Assembly (NCBI GenBank): GCA_045562575.1
Contig: JBJKVQ010000034.1
Location: forward strand, 1-5,340
Direction of reading: 5' to 3'
Length of the DNA stretch: 5,340 nucleotides
From: UBA6952 sp045562575
GTDB lineage: Bacteria; Chloroflexota; Dehalococcoidia; Lucifugimonadales; UBA6952
Shown: positions 1 through 5,340 of the stretch, in pieces
How the letters are laid out: every line of letters begins with the position of its first letter
Position numbering within the stretch: the stretch's first letter is position 1
Notes under the pieces: generated by a model
Told to the model about the DNA's origin: nothing
The model's input: only the letters and a program-made list of their open reading frames with translations
Databases searched by the model: none
Made by a program: the position numbers and the translations under genes

Positions 1-1152
1 ATATTGAAAACCGAAGGGTATAAAACAGGATTATTTACATCACCTCATATCCATAAGCTTACTGAACGTATTCAAATCGGAAGCGAGGAAATATCCAAAA
101 AAAAATTTTCTAGTTCCTTTTATGTATTATGGCCTTTAGTTCAACAATATAATGAAAAATACCCAGATGACCAAATAACATTGTTTGAATTTTTAACCAT
201 TTTGGCTTTTTACATTTTTGATAAAGAAAAAACTGATATCAATGTTATCGAAGTTGGTTTAGGGGGTACGCTCGATTCTACCAATATTCTTTCTCCCCTT
301 ATCAGTATTATTACATCAATCAGCTTGGACCATACAGGAATATTAGGCAACACATTAGAAGAGATAGCTTTACAAAAATCTGGTATAATCAAACCAGATA
401 AAATGACCGTTATCGCTCCCCAAAAACCAGAAGTTTTAAAAATTTTAAAAGAAGTTTGTGAAGAAAAAAATAATAAATATATTGCTATCCAAGATTCCTG
501 TGATATAACCCCAGTACAAAAATCAAAAGATTTTCAAACATATACAATAGATTCTGTATTTGGTAAGGATTCCTTAACAATACCTCTCCTTGGTGATTAT
601 CAAATAGAAAACTCCGCGGCAGCATTTATAACAGCAAAATTATTGCAAACAACAAACTTTCCAATCTCTGAAACATCTATAGCAAAAGGTTTTAAGGATA
701 CTTACTGGCCTTGTAGACTTGAAAAAGTTTCTAGTGATCCTATGATCATCTTAGACGGAGCTCATAATCCATACTCAATAGAAAAAATGATACATGCAAT
801 ATTCGATTATTTTAGTTTTCGTAATATTACAATAATCCTCGGCACATCAAAAGATAAAGATATTACTGATATGGTAAAAATTCTATTAGATAATGATAAG
901 GGTAGAGCAAAGTATATTGCCACACACTCTAGGCATCCCAAACACACTCCAACTAATGTAATTAAAGATACTTTTCAACATTTTGGAATTACTGTTAGAG
1001 CAGTAAACTCAATTAAGAAATCTATCAAAATCGCAAAAGACTCTTTAGGGCCTGATGATTTAATTCTTGTAACAGGATCCTTATTTATTGCTGCAGAAGC
1101 TCGCGAAAAAATATTAGGAATATCAAAAGAAAATTATCTATTCAATTCATAA
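1..1152 (+). CDS. folC: Folylpolyglutamate synthase / dihydrofolate synthase, 5'-truncated by the window edge
   Basis: FolC is an ATP-dependent cytosolic Mur-ligase-type enzyme that adds glutamate to (tetrahydro)folate and, in many bacteria, to dihydropteroate. The reading frame is open from base 1 and begins inside the protein. The first residues (GYKTGLFTSPH, bases 16-48) are those that normally follow the P-loop GTNGKGS, so about 40-60 N-terminal residues, including the P-loop, lie upstream; the TTG at base 4 is not the true start. Visible landmarks are the folate loop TSPHIHKLTERI (37-72), EVGLGGTLDSTN (250-285) with the Mg-binding Glu, SLDHTGILGNT (322-354) with the conserved His and the Lys at 376-378, LDGAHNP (751-771), and TGSLFIAAEAR near the C-terminus. 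The usual Arg of GLGGRLDxTN is Thr here. The stop TAA is at 1150-1152, and fabF follows on the same strand. I cannot tell mono- from bifunctional activity. Confidence 0.95.
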   Translation: MLKTEGYKTGLFTSPHIHKLTERIQIGSEEISKKKFSSSFYVLWPLVQQYNEKYPDDQITLFEFLTILAFYIFDKEKTDINVIEVGLGGTLDSTNILSPLISIITSISLDHTGILGNTLEEIALQKSGIIKPDKMTVIAPQKPEVLKILKEVCEEKNNKYIAIQDSCDITPVQKSKDFQTYTIDSVFGKDSLTIPLLGDYQIENSAAAFITAKLLQTTNFPISETSIAKGFKDTYWPCRLEKVSSDPMIILDGAHNPYSIEKMIHAIFDYFSFRNITIILGTSKDKDITDMVKILLDNDKGRAKYIATHSRHPKHTPTNVIKDTFQHFGITVRAVNSIKKSIKIAKDSLGPDDLILVTGSLFIAAEAREKILGISKENYLFNS

Positions 1153-1206
1153 TCTTTGTTTTATACTACAAATTGTGTCACTTTTATTTATCATTTGAAC
1201 GTTTTG

Positions 1207-2469
1207 ATGGTTGTGGATGTGAAAACTAATTCTACTAGAGTTGTAATTACTGGTATGGGAATCATTTCTCCTCTTGGAAATGATGTAGATATCTTTTGGG
1301 ATAAATTAATACACGGTATATCTGGAATAGGACCTATGACTCTTTGCGATGCTACTGATTATCCTTGTAAAATTGCTGGCGAAGCATCGGAGTTTAACCC
1401 ACATGAATTTATTGAAGCTAAAGAATCCAACCGTTTATCTAGGTTTATTCAAATAGCTATAGCTTCTGCACTTATGGCAGTTGACCATAGTGAATTAAAT
1501 CTTTCAGATATTGATTTAAATAGGGTTGGGGTTATATTAGGCAATGGTAATGGAGGATTCCCTACTCTTGAAAGCTCCATGAGAACTTTAATATCCAGAG
1601 GAGGTTCAAAAATATCCCCCTTCTTCATACCAACAGTTCTTCCAAACATGGCATCTGCCGCTGTTAGTAGATTCACCAAAGCTACAGGTTATAACGCCAC
1701 AATAGCAACAGCTTGTGCTGCTGGAACGCATGCAATAGGTGAAGCAGCTGAAATAATAAAACGTGGTACGACTGATATAATGATAACAGGGGGAACTGAA
1801 GCTGGAATTAGTCAATTAGGTTTGGCTGGATTTTGTTCTATGAGAGCCCTCTCAACATATGATGGAGATCCTACAAAGGCAAGTAGGCCTTTTGATAAAA
1901 ATCGAGATGGATTTGTACCTGCAGAAGGCTCTGGGACTATCATATTAGAAGAACTCAATCACGCATTAAATCGAAATGCGACAATTTATGGTGAAATAAT
2001 TGGTTTTGGTGTTTCCTCAGATGCGTTTCATCCAGTTCAACCAGAACAAAATGGGATACAAGCTGCAAATGCAATGTCTAGCGCTCTCAGACAGGCTGAT
2101 TTGCAACCTAAGGATATTGATTATATTAATGCTCATGGCACCTCAACACCATTAAACGACATGATAGAAACTAAGGCTATTAAACTTGTATTTGGAGAAG
2201 ATGCAATTAACACTCCAATAAGTTCTACTAAATCTATGATTGGCCATGCTCTAGGCGGAGCAGGGGCCATGGAAGCAATAGCATGTATTCAAACTATCAA
2301 CTCGGGAATTATTCATCCTACAATTAATTTAGATACCCCAGATCCTGAATGTGATTTAGATTATGTTGCAAATGAGTCTAGATGTTCTGAAGTTAAGTAC
2401 GTTTTATCCAATTCATTTGGTTTTGGTGGACAAAACTCATGCATCATATTAAAAAAATATACAGATTAA
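1207..2469 (+). CDS. fabF: Beta-ketoacyl-[acyl-carrier-protein] synthase II (FabF)
   Basis: This condensing enzyme extends acyl-ACP by two carbons from malonyl-ACP in cytosolic type II fatty-acid synthesis. With the ATG at 1207 it has 420 residues, close to the usual 410-415. RVVITGMGIISPLGN (residues 11-25) is the standard thiolase-fold N-terminus. The Cys-His-His triad is intact: Cys170 in ATACAAG (codon 1714-1716), His310 in NAHGTSTP (2134-2136) and His347 in SMIGH (2245-2247), with Lys342 just before. The C-terminal NSFGFGGQN places Phe406 at the FabF gatekeeper position. The open frame extends to a TTG at 1156, but that adds 17 residues unlike any FabF N-terminus. GTG at 1219 is another option (416 residues). 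No clear Shine-Dalgarno precedes any of them. The gene follows folC after 54 bp and may be cotranscribed with it. FabF is preferred over FabB on overall motif pattern; a ketosynthase from a secondary pathway is unlikely without PKS neighbours. Confidence 0.95.
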   Translation: MVVDVKTNSTRVVITGMGIISPLGNDVDIFWDKLIHGISGIGPMTLCDATDYPCKIAGEASEFNPHEFIEAKESNRLSRFIQIAIASALMAVDHSELNLSDIDLNRVGVILGNGNGGFPTLESSMRTLISRGGSKISPFFIPTVLPNMASAAVSRFTKATGYNATIATACAAGTHAIGEAAEIIKRGTTDIMITGGTEAGISQLGLAGFCSMRALSTYDGDPTKASRPFDKNRDGFVPAEGSGTIILEELNHALNRNATIYGEIIGFGVSSDAFHPVQPEQNGIQAANAMSSALRQADLQPKDIDYINAHGTSTPLNDMIETKAIKLVFGEDAINTPISSTKSMIGHALGGAGAMEAIACIQTINSGIIHPTINLDTPDPECDLDYVANESRCSEVKYVLSNSFGFGGQNSCIILKKYTD

Positions 2470-3245
2470 GATTCTGGACTTAAATATTTTGGTGCACGAT
2501 CTTCTGACTCTTTTTGTTTCAAATATAACCACCAATTAATAATATAAAGCGATAAGAGAACTGAGATGAAAACCAAAACTAACAACATTCCAATTAGAGT
2601 AGCTGATTCTACCCAAAACTGGGTTGGAAATAATCTGATTAAATTAGATGTTAGTGGATTCAAAATCCATTTATCATTACTAAAACTTAATTGATGAAAA
2701 AGAATGAAGATCTGGCTGAAAGCTATACTTGATATTATGCCAAAAACCACTACTAATAATATTGTAAAATAGCTAGTAATATTTATTAAAGATATTATTT
2801 GTTTCGCAAACGTTCCACCAGACATAAAAAACCCTATGGTTATAACAAGCATAACGTAGATTATTAAACCCTCTTGAACATGGTAAAGTAATTCAAGTAA
2901 GTTTTTCACATCTTTCATGTGATCTATTTCTCTTTGGTTGAAGATATTTACTACTTCACCATTTAGGTTTTGCTTTTTCACATCAAGAAATTGATTTTCA
3001 GAATTGAAATAAATAATAATATCTTGTGCAATTTCAGATAATTGAGCTCGAGTAAAAGGTAACTCTTCAACATATCCATTAACATACTGCTTTGCTTCAA
3101 ATACTCTATGTCTTTCAAAAGCATTGTCATACCAATCTAAAGAATTAAATGCAATGCGTACTAGGAACAAAGTAGCAATAAATGTAATGCTAAATATAAA
3201 GAGTGCTTTATATAATATTTGAAATAGTTTATTTAGAATATTCAT
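2466..3245 (-). CDS. Four-helix membrane protein of the TIGR01906/DUF1461 family, Lit-like (lipoprotein intramolecular transacylase)
   Basis: This 259-residue integral membrane protein has predicted helices at about 11-31, 127-143, 155-180 and 214-241. An extracellular domain of about 95 residues lies between helices 1 and 2. The motif NQREIDHMKDVKNLL (103-117) and the segment LFHQLSFSNDKWILNP (182-197) followed by LIRLFPTQFW are the landmarks I associate with TIGR01906/DUF1461. Members of that family in Enterococcus and Bacillus were identified as Lit, which moves an acyl chain of the lipoprotein diacylglyceryl group onto the N-terminal cysteine, giving lyso-lipoproteins. His109 (codon 2921-2919) and His184 (2696-2694) would both sit near the outer face, as expected for catalytic residues; their roles here are inferred. 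The ATG at 3245 starts just before helix 1 and has no Shine-Dalgarno. The gene stands alone on its strand, convergent with fabF and divergent from mazG. Family placement is fairly sure; the activity in this lineage is not. Confidence 0.75.
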   Translation of the reverse strand: MNILNKLFQILYKALFIFSITFIATLFLVRIAFNSLDWYDNAFERHRVFEAKQYVNGYVEELPFTRAQLSEIAQDIIIYFNSENQFLDVKKQNLNGEVVNIFNQREIDHMKDVKNLLELLYHVQEGLIIYVMLVITIGFFMSGGTFAKQIISLINITSYFTILLVVVFGIISSIAFSQIFILFHQLSFSNDKWILNPLTSNLIRLFPTQFWVESATLIGMLLVLVFISVLLSLYIINWWLYLKQKESEDRAPKYLSPES

Positions 3246-3251
3246 GTGAAA

Positions 3252-3280
3252 ATGTTATTTCTATTTCTAGAACTAGTCAA
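3252..3280 (-). promoter_or_regulatory. Candidate sigma-70-type promoter of the lit-like gene, possibly giving a leaderless mRNA
   Basis: On the minus strand, TTGACT (3280-3275, five of six to TTGACA) is followed by a 17-bp spacer and TAACAT (3257-3252, four of six to TATAAT). Only six bases (TTTCAC) separate the -10 box from the ATG at 3245, so a start site about seven bases downstream would fall on or next to the A of the start codon. The lack of a Shine-Dalgarno agrees with a leaderless transcript. The assignment rests on consensus matching alone. Confidence 0.45.
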
Positions 3281-3295
3281 TAATTCATTAAATAT

Positions 3296-3301
3296 AGGAA
3301 G
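3296..3301 (+). promoter_or_regulatory. Ribosome binding site of mazG
   Basis: AGGAAG lies five bases before the ATG at 3307. Its AGGA core matches the anti-Shine-Dalgarno at a normal distance and supports that start. It is one of only two good Shine-Dalgarno sequences in the window. Confidence 0.65.
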
Positions 3302-3306
3302 TACAT

Positions 3307-4092
3307 ATGGAAAATATAGATCCAACTGAAGAGTTTTCAGATTTAATAAATTTAATTGAAACCCTTAGAGGACCTAATGGGTGTACCTGGGATATAGAAC
3401 AAACTCATGAAAGTTTAAAGCCTAATTTAATAGAAGAGTCATATGAAGCTCTTCATGCAATTGATAACCATGACGAAGTAAATTTACTGGAAGAGTTAGG
3501 TGATGTTTTACTACAAATTCTTTTTCATTCAGACATTGCGAAAAAAAATAATCAATTTACTATTAATGATGTTATATACAATTTACAGAAAAAACTTATT
3601 GATCGTCACCCTCATATTTTTAGTATAAAAACATCGTTATCACCAAATGAGGTTGTATCCCAGTGGGAAGAAATAAAAAAACAGAACTCATCTTCAAAGA
3701 ATTCTAATTCAGTTTTGGAAACAATTACACCAAATTTACCAAGCCTAATGTACGCAACTAAAATTCAAAAAAAAGCTGCCTCTTATGGCCTTGATTGGAT
3801 AAATAATGATGGTGTTATAGAAAAATTAGAAGAAGAAATACTAGAATTCAAAAAAGCTGATACAAATAATTCTAAACGAGAAGAACTCGGAGATATATTT
3901 TTTACTTTAGTCAATTTCGCAAGATGGATTAATATAGATTCGGAAATAGCTTTACAAGAGAGTACTTTGAAATTTATAAATAGATTTAAACGAATTGAAA
4001 ATTACTGTAGTGCCAAGAATATAGTATTTGATGAATTATCCTTTGAAGAAAAAGAAAACCTCTGGGAAAAATCAAAAATTCAAGAAATATAA
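3307..4092 (+). CDS. mazG: Nucleoside triphosphate pyrophosphohydrolase MazG
   Basis: MazG hydrolyses (d)NTPs to NMP and pyrophosphate. It is a cytosolic housecleaning enzyme against non-canonical nucleotides, and in E. coli it also limits the MazEF/ppGpp starvation response. The 261-residue protein has the full tandem two-domain form. Domain 1 carries LRGPNGCTWDIEQTHESLKP (20-39), the metal-binding EESYE (Glu43, Glu44, Glu47) and EELGD (Glu63, Asp66), and then KLIDRHPHIF (96-105). The linker has the typical LPSLMYATKIQKKAASYGLDW (144-164). Domain 2 has EEEILE (Glu176, Glu177, Glu180) and EELGD (Glu193, Asp196). Both metal-binding sets are therefore intact. The usual CPWD is CTWD here. The ATG at 3307 is supported by AGGAAG upstream and by normal length. 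The gene is divergent from the lit-like gene and runs into guaB3 with a 2-bp gap; no mazEF toxin-antitoxin genes are present. Confidence 0.95.
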   Translation: MENIDPTEEFSDLINLIETLRGPNGCTWDIEQTHESLKPNLIEESYEALHAIDNHDEVNLLEELGDVLLQILFHSDIAKKNNQFTINDVIYNLQKKLIDRHPHIFSIKTSLSPNEVVSQWEEIKKQNSSSKNSNSVLETITPNLPSLMYATKIQKKAASYGLDWINNDGVIEKLEEEILEFKKADTNNSKREELGDIFFTLVNFARWINIDSEIALQESTLKFINRFKRIENYCSAKNIVFDELSFEEKENLWEKSKIQEI

Positions 4093-4094
4093 TA

Positions 4095-5246
4095 CTAGAT
4101 CGAGTGTTGAAATATTTTTCCTTCAGTACGTATCGAAGGAGCTATAACTAAATCAGCCTGCTGCATTTCTTTAATATTATATGCACCACACATGCCCATT
4201 CCAATTTCTAAAGCTCCAACGAGATTTTGAGTTCCATCTGTACGACTTGAAGGCCCAAATAAAAGTTGTTTAATAGAACCTTTCACACCAGCATTTATTC
4301 TAATTCCTCTAGGTAAATCTGGATGTGGGGTAGCCATTCCCCAATTAAAACCTCTACCAATTGCTTCTTCAGTTTGAGCAAAAGGGGTACCAATCATTAC
4401 ACCATCTGCACCAGAAGCAATCGACTTACACAAATCTCCACCAGTTCTGATACCTCCATCTGTAAATATTGGAACGTACTTGCCCGAATCATTATAATAT
4501 TGTTCTCTTGCAGCAGCACACTCCATAGTCGCTGTCACTTGAGGCACACCAACTCCTACAACTTCTCTTGTAGTACAAGCAGCACCTGGCCCAACTCCTA
4601 CTAATAAACCATCTATACCACAATCCATAAGCTCTCTTGCAGCACCATATGAAGCACAATTACCAACTAACAAAGGAACTTTTACAATTTCCTTTAAACT
4701 ATCAAAATTCAATCCCACATTACTTTTAGAAAGATGTCTTGCAGTTGTTACTGTTGCTTGTATAACTACCATGTCTGCACCTGCATCTACTGCAACAGGA
4801 GCGAGCTTTTTGGCATTTTGTGGAGTAAATGATACTGCACATATTGCACCCTGATCTTTTATCTGTTTTATTCTCACAGCTATTAATTCTTCCTGAATAG
4901 GTTGTGCATATATTTCTTGCATTAAATTTGTAGCCTGTGTGGCATCAGAATTAATAATTCTTTCAATTATTTCATAATAATCTTTGTAACGTGAATAAAT
5001 ACCCTCGAGATTAAGAACCCCAAGTCCACCCATTTGGTTCATTAAAACAGCATATTCTGGGGACATTACTGCGTCCATTGCAGAAGCTAATACAGGAATA
5101 TCTAGTTTATACTCTCCAATATAAACACTTAGATCCGTTTGATCAGGATTGATAGTTATCTCGCCAGGAACTATTCCCACATCTTCGAATCCATAAGCAT
5201 GACTTATAGTTTTGAATTGACTCGATTGCCCAAAATTAGCTGACAC
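4095..5246 (-). CDS. guaB3: GuaB3-type IMP dehydrogenase family protein without CBS domains
   Basis: This (beta/alpha)8 protein belongs to the IMP dehydrogenase/GMP reductase family and to the GuaB3 subgroup (TIGR01304-like). Numbered from the first possible GTG at 5252, landmarks are HAYGFEDVGIVPG (18-30), PVLASAMDAVMSP (53-65), the catalytic loop GVGPGAACTTREVVGVGVPQ with Cys226 (219-238; Cys codon 4577-4575), the phosphate-binding FTDGGIRTGGD (263-273), and MATPHPDLPRG (306-316). The length of about 384 residues and the unbroken barrel show that the CBS pair of canonical GuaB is absent. From memory, a cyanobacterial GuaB3 has been reported as an IMP dehydrogenase, while the actinobacterial role is unsettled; the reaction here is therefore open. 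Two in-frame GTGs are possible, 5252 and 5246. I chose 5246 because GAAGGG then sits eight bases upstream, rather than two. The gene is convergent with mazG, and its own promoter would lie in the last bases of the window. Confidence 0.88.
   Translation of the reverse strand: MSANFGQSSQFKTISHAYGFEDVGIVPGEITINPDQTDLSVYIGEYKLDIPVLASAMDAVMSPEYAVLMNQMGGLGVLNLEGIYSRYKDYYEIIERIINSDATQATNLMQEIYAQPIQEELIAVRIKQIKDQGAICAVSFTPQNAKKLAPVAVDAGADMVVIQATVTTARHLSKSNVGLNFDSLKEIVKVPLLVGNCASYGAARELMDCGIDGLLVGVGPGAACTTREVVGVGVPQVTATMECAAAREQYYNDSGKYVPIFTDGGIRTGGDLCKSIASGADGVMIGTPFAQTEEAIGRGFNWGMATPHPDLPRGIRINAGVKGSIKQLLFGPSSRTDGTQNLVGALEIGMGMCGAYNIKEMQQADLVIAPSIRTEGKIFQHSI
4119..4140. repeat. Imperfect palindrome inside the 3' end of guaB3, just past the mazG stop
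   Basis: TCCTTC (4119-4124) pairs with GAAGGA (4135-4140) around a central perfect palindrome TACGTA (4127-4132); 18 of the 22 positions are symmetric. A T-run lies before it on the plus strand and the matching A-run after it on the minus strand, so neither transcript has the hairpin followed by a U-tract of an intrinsic terminator. It sits in coding sequence, 27 bases beyond the mazG stop, and could be a chance feature or an RNA 3'-end stabilising hairpin. Confidence 0.35.
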
Positions 5247-5254
5247 AACCACTA

Positions 5255-5260
5255 CCCTTC
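5255..5260 (-). promoter_or_regulatory. Ribosome binding site that favours the second GTG start of guaB3
   Basis: GAAGGG on the minus strand is eight bases from the GTG at 5246 but only two from the GTG at 5252, so normal spacing favours the downstream start. The nearby ATG at 5262-5260 is out of frame with the gene and overlaps this site. Confidence 0.5.
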
Positions 5261-5340
5261 ATACTCTAAAGAAAATTAATATTGGGTATTCTACTACAAT
5301 TTCGAATTCCGTAATAGTCAGATTTCAATCATGTATTTAA
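5261..5340. other. Intergenic leader region upstream of guaB3, no gene seen
   Basis: These 80 bases hold no recognisable gene, tRNA or terminator. On the minus strand TAGAAT (5293-5288, five of six to TATAAT) could be the guaB3 -10 box, giving a leader of roughly 30 bases, but no convincing -35 box lies 16-18 bp upstream of it. An ATG at 5326-5328 on the plus strand opens a frame too close to the window end to judge. Confidence 0.4.

Noticed and set aside
4..6. TTG as the start codon of folC
   Set aside because: The preceding codon continues the frame, and the P-loop expected in every FolC is missing, so the gene begins before the window.
97..105. Run of nine A in folC (and eight-A runs in mazG at 3541-3548 and 3767-3774) as programmed slippage sites
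   Set aside because: The frames are intact across all of them and encode Lys-rich stretches expected in an AT-rich genome; nothing points to programmed slippage.
210..392. Minus-strand open frame of 60 residues inside folC
   Set aside because: It lies wholly opposite well-conserved FolC motifs, has no family features and is best explained as a shadow frame.
1449..1815. Two overlapping minus-strand open frames inside fabF
   Set aside because: They are antisense to the FabF catalytic region and have low-complexity or unrecognisable translations; they are shadows of a conserved gene.
2470..2520. Intrinsic terminator for fabF ending in CTCTTTTTG
   Set aside because: No stable inverted repeat precedes the T-run, and the stretch is the C-terminal coding region of the lit-like gene.
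3279..3284. AATAAT as a -10 box for mazG
   Set aside because: It matches five of six bases but has no acceptable -35 box at 16-18 bp, and in such AT-rich DNA single -10 matches are expected by chance.
4323..4604. Plus-strand 93-residue open frame inside guaB3
   Set aside because: Its Ser/Thr/Cys-rich translation is typical of a shadow frame opposite a conserved gene, and it covers the GuaB3 active site.

Overview
This is a compact, AT-rich bacterial window (roughly one third GC by eye) with five protein-coding genes, four complete and one cut by the left edge. No RNA gene, mobile element, CRISPR array or long repeat is visible. Gene order and strands are: folC (partial, +), fabF (+), a Lit/DUF1461-type membrane protein (-), mazG (+), and a GuaB3-type IMP dehydrogenase-family gene (-). 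Coding sequence fills almost everything. The gaps are about 54 bp (folC-fabF), a 4-bp tail-to-tail overlap (fabF/lit-like), 61 bp (lit-like/mazG, divergent), 2 bp (mazG/guaB3, convergent) and a 94-bp leader at the right end.

The organism cannot be named from this sequence. A CBS-less GuaB3 paralogue together with a TIGR01906/DUF1461 membrane protein fits Chloroflexota or Actinomycetota better than Proteobacteria. The low GC and tight packing suggest a streamlined, possibly aquatic lineage; a SAR202/Dehalococcoidia-type or low-GC marine actinobacterial genome would fit. This is inference from family distribution and composition, not from a marker gene.

Functionally the window is mostly housekeeping. 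FolC adds glutamates to folates, and FabF elongates fatty acids on acyl carrier protein. MazG removes unwanted (d)NTPs, and GuaB3 belongs to the IMP dehydrogenase/GMP reductase family of purine metabolism. The Lit-like protein would, if it acts like its Firmicutes relatives, remodel the acyl chains of lipoproteins at the membrane surface. The alternating strands show that these genes do not form one operon; only folC-fabF could share a transcript.

I found no convincing previously undescribed system. The best leads are the Lit-like protein, with two extracellular-face histidines kept in recognisable motifs, and its apparently leaderless promoter (TTGACT, 17-bp spacer, TAACAT, ending 6 bp before the ATG). 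The GuaB3 paralogue, whose biochemical role differs or is unsettled between phyla, is also worth checking.
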